Assembly (NCBI RefSeq): GCF_002860285.1
Contig: NZ_PGVF01000017.1
Location: 1 to 64,000 of the forward strand
Reading direction: 5' to 3'
Length of the DNA: 64,000 nucleotides
Source of the DNA: Bacillus sp. M6-12
Lineage (GTDB): Bacteria; Bacillota; Bacilli; Bacillales; DSM-1321
Positions 34,355 to 42,695 of the stretch are shown here, piece after piece. The first letter of the stretch is position 1; every line of letters begins with the position of its first letter. The translations under genes and the position numbers were made by a program. Under the pieces are notes generated by a model. The model did not search any database. It was given only the letters and a program-made list of their open reading frames with translations, and was not told the origin of the DNA.

Positions 34355-35743
34355 TTAAGATAAAAATTCGGCTGGATTTAAGCCTAGTTCACGGCATATT
34401 TCACTGACGACCCGCTGCTCGTTCGGATCAAAGTGCCCATCCGCAAATCCGATTGCAATGCAATACCGGGCAACAAGCCGGGCAATTTCAGGCTTCGACC
34501 TTACTTTTCCTAATGCTTTGAAGGCCTCGGCACGGCCGATGATTTGGTCAAATTCTATTCGCTGGACAAACATATTAAACTGCTGAATCACTTTATTTGT
34601 ATCAAACACACGCAGCTCTTCACTTTGATGAACAAATTCCATCATCTTCTGGCGTTCAGATGGATCAAGACGGCCGTCTGCCATGCCGACCAGGGCACAG
34701 GCAGCGACAACAGCATCAAGTACATCCTGGCTTTTGAAGCGATTGAAAAGTTCCATTGCTTTATTTTTTTGCTGCTTCGCCCACTCGGTGTAATCGGTCT
34801 GAGAAGGAGACCAGGTGTTGCCGCAGCTGTTGCAGGTGAACTTAAGCTGATTTTTGCCTATAAAACCGCCCAGCAATCCGATAGGGCCGAGGATTAATCC
34901 GCCGACAGCCGCTTTCCCGAGTCCGAAGCCTTTCTCTCCTGTACGTACATTCGTCGAATTGCATCGGACGCATGTGATATTCTCACTGCCGTAGACCTGG
35001 CTCGGAGGAGCAGAATTAAAGGACTGCGGTGAGTTATTGAAAGCCGGCTGGCTATAGCTTTGCTGTGGTGAACTAAAAGACTGATATGATTGGGAAGCGG
35101 GCGGCTGGCTGTAAGCAGCTGGCTGAGTGTATGAGGGCTGCTGAGCCTGTGGAGCTGGAGCAGGTGCGTCATCCACTGTAACGCCAAAATTGCGGCAAAG
35201 CGCAGCTAAGCCGCCCTGGAATCCGCTTGCTATAGCATTGAATTTCCATTCGCCGTTATGACGGTAAAGTTCAGAGGCGACAATCGCTGTTTCCACTGTA
35301 AAATCCCGTCCAAGATTAAATCGAAGCAGTTCTTCGTTCGTCATTTCATTGAAAATGCGCACATATGCATTCGAGACCTGTCCGAAGCTTTGCTGCTTGA
35401 TCTGTGCATCGTGAATGGTAATGGTGAACGCAATCCGATGAATGGACGCTGGAACTCTATGCAGATCGATTCGGATTTGTTCATCATCACGCTCGCCAAC
35501 TCCGGTCCGGTTATCGCCGCTATATATGACTGACCCGTTTCCTCCGGAAGGATTATTGTAAAAAACAAAATCTAAATCGCTTTGCACTTTGCCGGTTTCT
35601 CCGACTAAAAACGCAGAAGCATCCAGGTCGTAATTGGATCCTTGGCTGCTGATGTCCCAGCCTAAACCTACAACTACATTGGAAAGCCCTGGGTTGGACT
35701 TGGTTAAATCTACCTTTTGCCCTTTGCTTAAAGTTACGCCCAC
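34355..35743 (-). CDS. TerD / zinc-ribbon / TerB fusion protein
   Basis: 462 residues. TerD domain (about 1-190) keeps [30 protein letters not shown] and GFQGGLAAL. A Pro/Gln/Ser-rich linker covers about 195-245. A zinc ribbon follows: CVRC near 250 and CNSC near 295, separated by a Gly-rich hydrophobic hairpin (AAVGGLILGPIGLLGGFIG) that could touch a membrane. TerB domain (about 325-460) has two acidic metal-chelating motifs, MADGRLDPSER and FADGHFDPNEQ. It joins Ca2+ and metal-binding parts that are separate proteins in classic ter operons. GTG 35743 has AAGGAG 8 nt upstream. It is convergent to the HAD gene across the repeat array. Confidence 0.88.
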   Translation of the reverse strand: MGVTLSKGQKVDLTKSNPGLSNVVVGLGWDISSQGSNYDLDASAFLVGETGKVQSDLDFVFYNNPSGGNGSVIYSGDNRTGVGERDDEQIRIDLHRVPASIHRIAFTITIHDAQIKQQSFGQVSNAYVRIFNEMTNEELLRFNLGRDFTVETAIVASELYRHNGEWKFNAIASGFQGGLAALCRNFGVTVDDAPAPAPQAQQPSYTQPAAYSQPPASQSYQSFSSPQQSYSQPAFNNSPQSFNSAPPSQVYGSENITCVRCNSTNVRTGEKGFGLGKAAVGGLILGPIGLLGGFIGKNQLKFTCNSCGNTWSPSQTDYTEWAKQQKNKAMELFNRFKSQDVLDAVVAACALVGMADGRLDPSERQKMMEFVHQSEELRVFDTNKVIQQFNMFVQRIEFDQIIGRAEAFKALGKVRSKPEIARLVARYCIAIGFADGHFDPNEQRVVSEICRELGLNPAEFLS

Positions 35744-35770
35744 TACACTCACTCCTTGTTTCAATTTCAT

Positions 35771-36134
35771 ACTTTCACTTTACCATATACAAACCCAAAA
35801 ATCAGACTAAAAAGTATTTAAAGAAAACTGTCTTGCAGAATATGTTTTGCCGGAAATAATAAAGGGTTAAATGAAGGCATATAATGAAGCTTATGCTTTG
35901 GCGGCTGGCCTTTTGCGTAAGCAGCGTGGCGCTGGGTGAAAGGCTTTTAATAAAAAAACAGGCAGCCATAAACCGTTAATGCTGCGGTAAAGCTTTAAAC
36001 AGTTTGAGACTGGGTGAAGATTCAGACTATTTAAAATTAAATATAAAGAATGTATGATAAAGATTAAGTATATTGTCGAGATATTCGGTTATCTAAGTTT
36101 CTTTGCATGGAATGAACAGAGGTGGGATTGCTCT
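35771..36134 (+). other. 364-bp intergenic stretch with hairpins, no gene seen
   Basis: Divergent promoter region between the TerD-TerB fusion and an ABC exporter. GCTTATGC/GCGTAAGC (near 35890-35925) can form a stem. Two other short complementary stretches (CAGC..GCTG) are present. No small gene with a good ribosome site and no recognised operator was found. Confidence 0.4.
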
Positions 36135-37868
36135 ATGATAAAAGTGTTATCTTTTTTAAAACCGTATCGATTTCATGTAGCGGTTGCTTTAAGCCTGATG
36201 CTGGTTGAACTCGCTGTGGAACTTTGTCAGCCGATGCTGATAGCGAAAATAATCGACCAAGGTATCTTAAGGAGAGATCTGGATCTTGTCCTTAAATGGG
36301 GAATGGCTTTGATTGGGATGTCTTTGTTTGCTTTTGCTTCGGGAATTGTTAATTCCTTTTTTGCATCACATGTGAGCCAAAGCTTTGGTTTTGATATCCG
36401 GAAAAGCCTGTTTGAAAAGGTACAGTCCTTTTCGTTCTCCAATTTGAGCATTTTTCCAAATTCATCTTTGATAACAAGAATGACTAATGATGTAAACCAA
36501 ATGCAGAACACGGTGTTTATGAGCCTTCGGATTATGATGAGAGCGCCGTTGCTCATCATTGGCGGAATGATTATGGCTTTTTTTGTTCATATCAAACTAG
36601 CACTGATTTTGGCTGCCGTTGTCCCTGTTCTGCTTGCCTTTTTAATTTTCACGATGACTAAAGCGGGCAGGCTTTTTAAGGTGTTGCAGTCTAAACTCGA
36701 CTCGGTAAATGAGGTGCTTAGGGAAAACCTGGCCGGTATGAGGCTTATTAAAGCTTTTCTCCGAAGAAGCCATGAAAGAAAAAGGTTTGCAACTGCAAAC
36801 AGGGATTTAATGGAAGAAACTGTGTCGGCATTAAGGCTTATTGAACTGGCACTCCCGGTATTGCTGCTGATTATGAATGCAGGGATCATGGCGGTCTTAT
36901 GGTTTGGCAGTGCAGAGCTCACTGCGGGGACTGCGAGTGCAGGTGAAATTGTAGCGATCGTGAATTATGCGACTAAAATGACGTCTGCCTTTTCGGTATT
37001 TACTTTTATTATCATGGCATTTTCAAGGGCGAGAGCTTCTGCTCAACGGATTGCCGATGTGCTTAATACAGAGGCAGATATGTTGGATACTCCCGGAAGT
37101 ATTGCTATTGAAGATCAGGCAACTCTCCGTTTTGAAAATGTTTCATTTTCTTATCCAGGGGCAAATGCTGAGGTACTCCATAATATTTCTTTTAATGCCA
37201 GTCAGGGCCAGATGGTTGCCATAATGGGGGCAACAGGTTCCGGGAAAACATCTTTGTTTCAGCTGATCCCGCGTTTATATGATAATACGGGAGGCAGTAT
37301 TGAAGTTGATGGAGTGGATATTCGAAATATTTCCTTGGAGGCTCTAAGAGGTGCGATTGGATACGTACCGCAGGAATCACTGCTTTTTACAGGTACTGTG
37401 AGGGGGAATATTTCCTGGGGGAAAGAGAATGCTTCCATGGATGAGATAATGTCAGCAGCTAAAATTGCACAGATTCATGAGACCATTGAAAAGCTTCCTG
37501 CGAAATATGACACGTTAATAGGCCAAAAAGGAGTAAATCTTTCCGGAGGGCAAAAGCAAAGAATTGCGATAGCCAGGGCACTTGTGAGAAAGCCGAAATT
37601 GTTATTGCTTGATGACAGTACGAGCGCGCTGGATGTTAATACAGAGGAACGACTGCTGCGGGGAATTAGCGGTCTTCGATGTACAACTCTGATTATCACT
37701 CAAAAAATCAGTACAGCAAAGAAAGCGGATAAAATTATTTTAATAGAGGACGGTACAGTATTAGCTAAAGGAAATCATGAAGAGCTTCTAAAGGAATCAG
37801 GGCTATATCAACGGATTCATGAGTCACAGGCGGGAAAGGGGATAAACGCCGAATGCGGAACCAGCTAA
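36135..37868 (+). CDS. ABC exporter half-transporter, subunit 1 of a heterodimer
   Basis: 577 residues. The N-terminal six-span membrane domain (about 10-305) is followed by an ATPase domain with Walker A GATGSGKTS near 354, signature LSGGQKQR near 466 and Walker B LLLLDDSTSALD. In the Walker B region the catalytic Glu is Asp (DDSTSALD), as in the degenerate half of heterodimeric exporters. It overlaps the next gene, so the two subunits are coupled. It resembles the YfiB/YheI-type multidrug exporters; substrate unknown. ATG 36135 with GAGGTGGG upstream is preferred over 36054. Confidence 0.87.
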   Translation: MIKVLSFLKPYRFHVAVALSLMLVELAVELCQPMLIAKIIDQGILRRDLDLVLKWGMALIGMSLFAFASGIVNSFFASHVSQSFGFDIRKSLFEKVQSFSFSNLSIFPNSSLITRMTNDVNQMQNTVFMSLRIMMRAPLLIIGGMIMAFFVHIKLALILAAVVPVLLAFLIFTMTKAGRLFKVLQSKLDSVNEVLRENLAGMRLIKAFLRRSHERKRFATANRDLMEETVSALRLIELALPVLLLIMNAGIMAVLWFGSAELTAGTASAGEIVAIVNYATKMTSAFSVFTFIIMAFSRARASAQRIADVLNTEADMLDTPGSIAIEDQATLRFENVSFSYPGANAEVLHNISFNASQGQMVAIMGATGSGKTSLFQLIPRLYDNTGGSIEVDGVDIRNISLEALRGAIGYVPQESLLFTGTVRGNISWGKENASMDEIMSAAKIAQIHETIEKLPAKYDTLIGQKGVNLSGGQKQRIAIARALVRKPKLLLLDDSTSALDVNTEERLLRGISGLRCTTLIITQKISTAKKADKIILIEDGTVLAKGNHEELLKESGLYQRIHESQAGKGINAECGTS

Positions 37869-39685
37869 TGAAACCTTTTCAATATAAGAAGATAAAATAC
37901 AGTATGGATGAGAAGGGACAGCCGCCAAAGAAAGTGCAGAAAAGGAAAAATCGGAAGGCTACACTGAAAAGAATTTGGGGGTATCTTGCTGCGAATAAAG
38001 GAATGCTTAGTTTGGTGCTTTCAATGGTTCTGTTAAGCTCTGCTTTTGGGCTGTTAGGTCCGTTTCTTATCGGAATGGCCATAGACGATTATATTGTAAC
38101 AAGGAAAACAAGTGGCTTAGGCGGTCTTTTGTTAGGGCTGGCAGGAATCTATCTTGTTTACTCGTGTTCGCTTTGGATGCAAAATTATTGGATGGTAGGC
38201 ATTGCCCAGCAAACGGTTTCAAGGATGAGGACTGATCTGTTCGGCCATCTTCATAAGCTTCCGATTCAATTTTTTGACCATCGGCAGCACGGTGAGCTAA
38301 TGAGCAGGGTAACAAATGATATTGAAAATGTCAGCTCGACATTGAATAGCTCGGTCATTCAAATTTTCTCAAGCTTGCTTACGCTAATAGGAACAATTGG
38401 GGTAATGCTCTGGCTAAGCCCGCTGCTCACGGTTCTGACATTATTAATCGTACCGACGATGTTTTTGGGGTTAAAGTGGATCACTAAACGAACAGGTCCT
38501 TTGTATAAAGAACAGCAGCGCAATCTTGGACAACTGAATGGTTTTATAGAGGAGACGATATCAGGACAAAGGATAGTCAAAACCTTCTCGCAGGAGGAAA
38601 GGGTTATTGCTGAATTTCTAGAGAAGAGTGACATGCTGAAGCAGTCAGGATTCTGGTCTCAGGCTTTTTCAGGGTTAATTCCAAAGCTGATGAACGTACT
38701 TAATAATATGAGTTTTGCTGTGATCGCGGGTGTTGGCGGAATCCTTGCATTAAAAGGTATGATCACAATCGGGGTAATTGTGATATTCACTGAATATTCC
38801 CGGCAGTTTACAAGGCCGCTGAATGACTTGGCTAACCAATTTAACACTCTTCTATCAGCTGTGGCTGGAGCAGAAAGGGTTTTTGAGATCCTGGATGAGA
38901 CAGAGGAAGAACAAGATGAAGAAATGTCAATAGAACTTCCAAACATGAAAGGAAGGGTAGAGTTTCATAATGTTTCTTTTTCCTATGAAAAAGGCGGAGA
39001 TACTGTAAAGGATATAGCCTTTATAGCTAATGCGGGAGAAACAGTAGCTCTTATTGGCCCGACAGGAGCGGGAAAAACAACATTAATTAACCTGTTATCC
39101 CGTTTTTATGACAGTGACAACGGAACTATTTTGATCGATGGAATCGATAGTAAAAAAATAAAGCGTGATAGCCTCAGGCGCCATATGGGGTTTGTGCTTC
39201 AGGACTCGTTTCTATTTAAAGGAACAATCCGGGAAAATATTCGTTACGGGAGACTGGATGCTGCCGATAATGAAGTTGAAATAGCTGCAAAGATGGCAAA
39301 CGCCGATTCGTTTATCAGTAAATTGGAGGATGGATATGAAACAGTTCTGAATCAGGATGGAAGCGGAATAAGCCAGGGTCAAAAGCAGCTGATCTCGATA
39401 GCAAGAGCGATTCTGGCTGATCCCGCTTTATTAATCCTGGATGAAGCAACTTCAAGTATTGATACTATTACAGAACTGAAGATTCAGGAAGCCCTCCAGC
39501 GGTTGATGAAGGGACGCACAAGCTTTGTAATTGCCCACCGGCTGAATACAATCCAGCAGGCAGATCAAATACTGGTTTTGGAGAATGGCCGAATAATTGA
39601 GAAAGGCACGCATGATTCGCTGTTAAGCGAAAAAGGGTTTTACCACAGTCTTTTTAATGGGCAGTTCAATGACAAGATAAGCTGA
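37853..39685 (+). CDS. ABC exporter half-transporter, subunit 2 of a heterodimer
   Basis: 610 residues. A basic N-terminal extension of about 40 residues comes before the six-span domain. The ATPase domain has Walker A GPTGAGKTT near 404 and Walker B LLILDEATSSID with the catalytic Glu; the signature is ISQGQKQL, a variant of LSGGQ. The H-loop is IAHRL. Together with subunit 1 (which has Asp for the catalytic Glu) it should form one active and one degenerate ATP site. It resembles YfiC/YheH. The start at 37853 has AAAGGGG 9 nt upstream; ATG 37868 overlapping the previous stop is possible. Confidence 0.87.
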   Translation: MRNQLMKPFQYKKIKYSMDEKGQPPKKVQKRKNRKATLKRIWGYLAANKGMLSLVLSMVLLSSAFGLLGPFLIGMAIDDYIVTRKTSGLGGLLLGLAGIYLVYSCSLWMQNYWMVGIAQQTVSRMRTDLFGHLHKLPIQFFDHRQHGELMSRVTNDIENVSSTLNSSVIQIFSSLLTLIGTIGVMLWLSPLLTVLTLLIVPTMFLGLKWITKRTGPLYKEQQRNLGQLNGFIEETISGQRIVKTFSQEERVIAEFLEKSDMLKQSGFWSQAFSGLIPKLMNVLNNMSFAVIAGVGGILALKGMITIGVIVIFTEYSRQFTRPLNDLANQFNTLLSAVAGAERVFEILDETEEEQDEEMSIELPNMKGRVEFHNVSFSYEKGGDTVKDIAFIANAGETVALIGPTGAGKTTLINLLSRFYDSDNGTILIDGIDSKKIKRDSLRRHMGFVLQDSFLFKGTIRENIRYGRLDAADNEVEIAAKMANADSFISKLEDGYETVLNQDGSGISQGQKQLISIARAILADPALLILDEATSSIDTITELKIQEALQRLMKGRTSFVIAHRLNTIQQADQILVLENGRIIEKGTHDSLLSEKGFYHSLFNGQFNDKIS

Positions 39686-39706
39686 ACTATGGCCAACTTT
39701 ATCGAA

Positions 39707-39744
39707 CGTAATCCGTGACCATTTTATTGGGTTACGGATTTTTT
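39707..39744 (+). terminator. Terminator after the ABC exporter operon
   Basis: CGTAATCCGTGACC pairs with GGGTTACGGAT, ending in TTTTTT. Confidence 0.75.
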
Positions 39745-39780
39745 ATGCTTCAGAAAATTGTAACCCCTTACATTAAGTAA

Positions 39781-39797
39781 TGTTATAAAATCTAACA
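39781..39797 (+). promoter_or_regulatory. TnrA/GlnR box 1 upstream of amtB
   Basis: TGTTATAAAATCTAACA matches TGTNA-N7-TNACA perfectly. It lies upstream of a possible promoter (TTGAAT 39816, TATTAT 39839, 17-nt spacer), the activating arrangement known for nrgAB. Confidence 0.85.
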
Positions 39798-39863
39798 TGA
39801 ATTTAAATAATTAGCTTGAATTTATAAAAAATTGTGTTTATTATAAGTTCATACAGCATATGA

Positions 39864-39880
39864 TGTTAGAAAATCTAACA
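39864..39880 (+). promoter_or_regulatory. TnrA/GlnR box 2 upstream of amtB
   Basis: TGTTAGAAAATCTAACA, again a perfect TGTNA-N7-TNACA, but it lies downstream of the predicted start point and 27 nt before the ATG, where binding should block transcription. Confidence 0.8.
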
Positions 39881-39906
39881 TGAAATTTAATTAGGAGGTA
39901 GTCGGT

Positions 39907-41130
39907 ATGCAATTAGGTGATTCGGTATTTATGTTTTTCGCAACATTATTGGTTTGGCTTATGACTCCGGGGATTGCTCTTTTCTATGGGGGGATGGTAA
40001 AAAGCAAGAATGTGCTGAGCACAGCGATGCACAGTTATATGCCAATGGCAATTGTATCGATTATATGGGTACTAATTGGATATTCAATTTCTTTTTCCAC
40101 TGGAGGTAATGCGTTTCTGGGAAACTTTGACTGGGCAGGATTAAAAGGGGTCACCTTCGAACCGAATCCGGATTACAGCGCGACAATCCCCCACAATCTG
40201 TTTATGATGTTCCAAATGACGTTTGCAGTCCTGACAGTTGCGATTATTTCAGGAGCTATAGCAGAAAGAATGAAATTTTCCGCTTATATTTTATTTATTG
40301 TCATATGGTCAGTTGTCGCGTATGCACCGGTTGCCCACTGGGTATGGGGAGTTGGCGGCTGGCTGCGTGAACTTGGAGCTCTTGACTTTGCAGGAGGAAA
40401 CGTGGTTCATATTTCGTCAGGTGTTACCGGACTGGTCCTGGCAGTTATGCTTGGCAAACGAAAGGAAGGCAATGAAAGCTCGCCCCACAATTTACCGCTA
40501 ACCGTTTTAGGGGCTACGCTCATCTGGTTTGGCTGGTATGGGTTTAATGTCGGCAGTGCATTAACGATCAATGATGTTGCCATGACAGTCTTTATCAACA
40601 CAGCGGTGGCTGCTGGGGCAGGGATTGTAGGATGGCTGATAGTTGAATACATGATTAATAAGAAACCGACAATGCTTGGAGCACTTTCTGGTGCAATCGC
40701 GGGATTGGTTGCGATCACACCGGCCTGCGGATTTGTTACTCCTGCTGCTTCTATAATAATAGGTTTCGTTGGCGGCGCAGTCTGTTTCTGGGGAGTCTCC
40801 TCTCTGAAGAAGAAGCTTGGCTATGATGATACACTTGATGCTTTTGGATTGCATGGTATCGGCGGTACATGGGGAGGGATCGCAACCGGTCTGTTTGCTA
40901 CAACTTCTGTTAATAGTGCAGGAGCTGACGGCCTATTTTATGGTGATCCTGGACTTCTATGGAAGCAAGCAATTGCTATCATTGCCACCTATATTTTTAT
41001 TGGGGCTATTACATTCGTAATTGTGAAAGTGATTAATGTATTCATGCCGATCCGTGTCAATGAAGAACAAGAAACAATAGGTCTGGATATCACGCTGCAT
41101 GGGGAAAAGGCGTATCACGAAACCATTTAA
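39907..41130 (+). CDS. amtB: Ammonium transporter AmtB/NrgA
   Basis: 407 residues with 11 predicted membrane spans, N terminus outside. It conducts ammonium into the cell when ammonium is scarce. Family segments: the twin-His pore residues in VVHISSGVTG and FGLHGIGGTWGG, plus WTWGGWL-like HWVWGVGGWL. The C-terminal tail (MPIRVNEEQETIGLDITLHG) is the site where GlnK docks. It is followed after 12 nt by glnK, and preceded by two TnrA/GlnR boxes. Nitrogen-limitation control is therefore expected. Confidence 0.95.
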   Translation: MQLGDSVFMFFATLLVWLMTPGIALFYGGMVKSKNVLSTAMHSYMPMAIVSIIWVLIGYSISFSTGGNAFLGNFDWAGLKGVTFEPNPDYSATIPHNLFMMFQMTFAVLTVAIISGAIAERMKFSAYILFIVIWSVVAYAPVAHWVWGVGGWLRELGALDFAGGNVVHISSGVTGLVLAVMLGKRKEGNESSPHNLPLTVLGATLIWFGWYGFNVGSALTINDVAMTVFINTAVAAGAGIVGWLIVEYMINKKPTMLGALSGAIAGLVAITPACGFVTPAASIIIGFVGGAVCFWGVSSLKKKLGYDDTLDAFGLHGIGGTWGGIATGLFATTSVNSAGADGLFYGDPGLLWKQAIAIIATYIFIGAITFVIVKVINVFMPIRVNEEQETIGLDITLHGEKAYHETI

Positions 41131-41142
41131 GGAGATGGCACT

Positions 41143-41505
41143 ATGGGAGAGGTATTAACAAAGATTGATATCGTTACAAGGCCAAATAAATTTGAACAAT
41201 TTAAACAGGAGCTTGCCAAAATTGGCGTTAGCGGAATCACCGTTTCAGACGTGAAAGGAACAGGGCTTCAGAAAGGTTTTGTAGAAACGTATCGCGGAGT
41301 AAAACGGGAAATCACCCTCCATGAAAGAATAAAGATAGAAATAGTTGTTTGTGAGGTGCCTGTCCAGGCTGTGATCGACGTAGCCAGGAAGTTTCTAAAT
41401 ACCGGAAAACCAGGAGACGGGAAGATCTTCATTTATGAACTCGCCAATGTCATCAAAATCAGAACGGGAGAAGAAGGGCATGCAGCCTTAAAGAATGATA
41501 AATAA
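41143..41505 (+). CDS. glnK: P-II family nitrogen regulator GlnK/NrgB
   Basis: 120 residues. It forms trimers that plug AmtB and interact with TnrA, reading ATP/ADP and 2-oxoglutarate. T-loop QKGFVETYRGVKREI keeps ETYRG but lacks the uridylylated Tyr51, as usual in Bacillus. B-loop GKPGDGKIFIYEL binds the nucleotide phosphate. Ribosome site AAGGAGAT. In operon with amtB; an extra small gene follows 37 nt later. Confidence 0.95.
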   Translation: MGEVLTKIDIVTRPNKFEQFKQELAKIGVSGITVSDVKGTGLQKGFVETYRGVKREITLHERIKIEIVVCEVPVQAVIDVARKFLNTGKPGDGKIFIYELANVIKIRTGEEGHAALKNDK

Positions 41506-41542
41506 ACTCTGGCCGGCAGATAATTGGTTAGGAGGATAGCAG

Positions 41543-41698
41543 ATGGGGAGATTAGTGAAGCTTGTAATAGCGAAAAAACAAAAAATTATTAACGCTCTTA
41601 TCTTAAATAAAATATACCATCCTGACGACCGGCTCATTCTTTTGGATCTTCCATTGGAAGAACTTGAAAAACTGCTTGACCGGCAAAAGAATATTTAA
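41543..41698 (+). CDS. Small basic protein, possibly FbpA (Fur-regulated basic protein) family
   Basis: 51 residues: LVKLVIAKKQKIINALIL, DDRLILLDLPLEELEKLL. The pattern of a basic helix, then DRLxLLDLPLEELEKL, resembles the Fur-regulated basic proteins FbpA, small helpers of the iron-sparing response. Ribosome site TAGGAGGA. No Fur box is seen before it; it lies 37 nt after glnK without a terminator, so it is probably cotranscribed under nitrogen control. The assignment is tentative. Confidence 0.55.
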   Translation: MGRLVKLVIAKKQKIINALILNKIYHPDDRLILLDLPLEELEKLLDRQKNI

Positions 41699-41708
41699 TG
41701 AGAAAAAC

Positions 41709-41735
41709 AGCCATCTTCAATCGGATGGCTATTTT
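41709..41735 (+). terminator. Terminator of the amtB-glnK-small gene operon
   Basis: AGCCATC/GATGGCT stem with an 8-nt loop and ATTTT tail. Confidence 0.7.
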
Positions 41736-41906
41736 CAATGGGTGCAGTTAACAATATTGTATTTAAGATTTACGAAAAAAATCTTTCATAAATGTAATGT
41801 GGAAATGATTTTTTTAAAGTGGCAAAAGGTTATAAAAAGGTCCAGGCAACATCTTTTCTATTTTATTAAAATGAACTTGAAATTTTATTGGAATTAATTT
41901 ACACTG

Positions 41907-41929
41907 TTATTAAACAGTGGTCAATAAAA
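41907..41929 (+). promoter_or_regulatory. TetR operator copy 1 (autoregulatory)
   Basis: AACAGTGGTCAATAAAA is the left-over-right version of a motif found three times here (reverse complement of TTTTATTGACCACTG). It sits just before the regulator's ribosome site. An additional CACTGTT/AACAGTG dyad (41902-41919) overlaps it. Confidence 0.65.
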
Positions 41930-41939
41930 GGAGAATTAG

Positions 41940-42515
41940 ATGTCACCAAGAAAAGCAGTCGATGTGGAACTATCTAAGGTGCGGATTCTGGACACTGCTC
42001 GCAGCTTGTTTGTAAAAGAAGGCTATCGCAATGTGTCGATGAGGAAAATCGCCAAAGAATTGGATTATACACATGGAGCAATTTATTATCACTTCAAGAA
42101 TAAAGCAGAACTTTTTTATGCATTGGTTAAAGAAGACTTTTCCCTTTTGGACGGTGAACTGAACCGGGTAATGGCACAGGATCTGGAGAATTCTGAAAAA
42201 CTTAAACAGATTCTACTTTCTTTCATAAAGTTCGGTCTCGATAATCCCAACCACTATGAGATTATGTTTTTGATTACTGATGAAGAGATTAAGAGCCATA
42301 CGGTAACTGAACCGGATCATAGCTATGAAAGATTCGCCCAGGCAGTATATTTTCTTTGTGACAAACGAGTTGCTGCGAAAACAATTTGGTCTCTTTTCTT
42401 AAGTCTTCATGGATTCGTAGCAGTTTATTGCCGAACTGGAAAATCTTACGAAGATGCCAGGGACCTGGCAGAATCTCATGTTCAATTGCTTTTAAAGGCA
42501 ATCGGGCAAGTGTAA
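41940..42515 (+). CDS. TetR family transcriptional regulator
   Basis: 191 residues. The DNA-binding domain (about 10-60) reads VRILDTARSLFVKEGYRNVS, then MRKIAKELDYTHGAIYYHFK with the HTH recognition helix. The variable C-terminal domain (about 65-190) should bind a small effector. ATG behind AAAAGGAG. Matching operator motifs lie at its own promoter, just after its stop and before the SDR gene, so it probably represses itself and that gene until an effector binds. Confidence 0.9.
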   Translation: MSPRKAVDVELSKVRILDTARSLFVKEGYRNVSMRKIAKELDYTHGAIYYHFKNKAELFYALVKEDFSLLDGELNRVMAQDLENSEKLKQILLSFIKFGLDNPNHYEIMFLITDEEIKSHTVTEPDHSYERFAQAVYFLCDKRVAAKTIWSLFLSLHGFVAVYCRTGKSYEDARDLAESHVQLLLKAIGQV

Positions 42516-42526
42516 TTTTTTTATTA

Positions 42527-42550
42527 TTTTATTGACCACTGGATAATTAA
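42527..42550 (+). promoter_or_regulatory. TetR operator copy 2
   Basis: TTTTATTGACCACTGG then ATAATTAA. The dyad is centred on CCA-C-TGG, with ATTGACCA and the complement of TGGATAAT as half-sites. It lies 12 nt after the tetR stop. Confidence 0.65.
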
Positions 42551-42656
42551 TTTAGAAGCTTATTAAAAAGTTAAGCAAAGGGTTATCAGCTTATAATGAT
42601 GATGAATTTAACGGAATGTCAGGTTCATTTGAATGGGCAAAGGAAAATTTTTTTAA

Positions 42657-42680
42657 ATTTAATTAACCACTGGACAATAA
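42657..42680 (+). promoter_or_regulatory. TetR operator copy 3 (before the SDR gene)
   Basis: ATTTAATTAACCACTGG then ACAATAA. It shares the ACCACTGG core with copy 2 and lies 15 nt before the SDR start, over the ribosome-site area. Confidence 0.65.
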
Positions 42681-42695
42681 ATGGGAGGGCATATC

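Noticed and set aside
41664..41897. 77-codon plus-strand frame
   Set aside because: Starts inside the FbpA-like gene and passes through its terminator; no ribosome site.
42551..42659. Short coding-like text (AYNDDEFNGMSGSFEWAKEN) between tetR and the SDR gene
   Set aside because: No start or ribosome site and flanked by operator copies; could be a gene remnant but too short to support.
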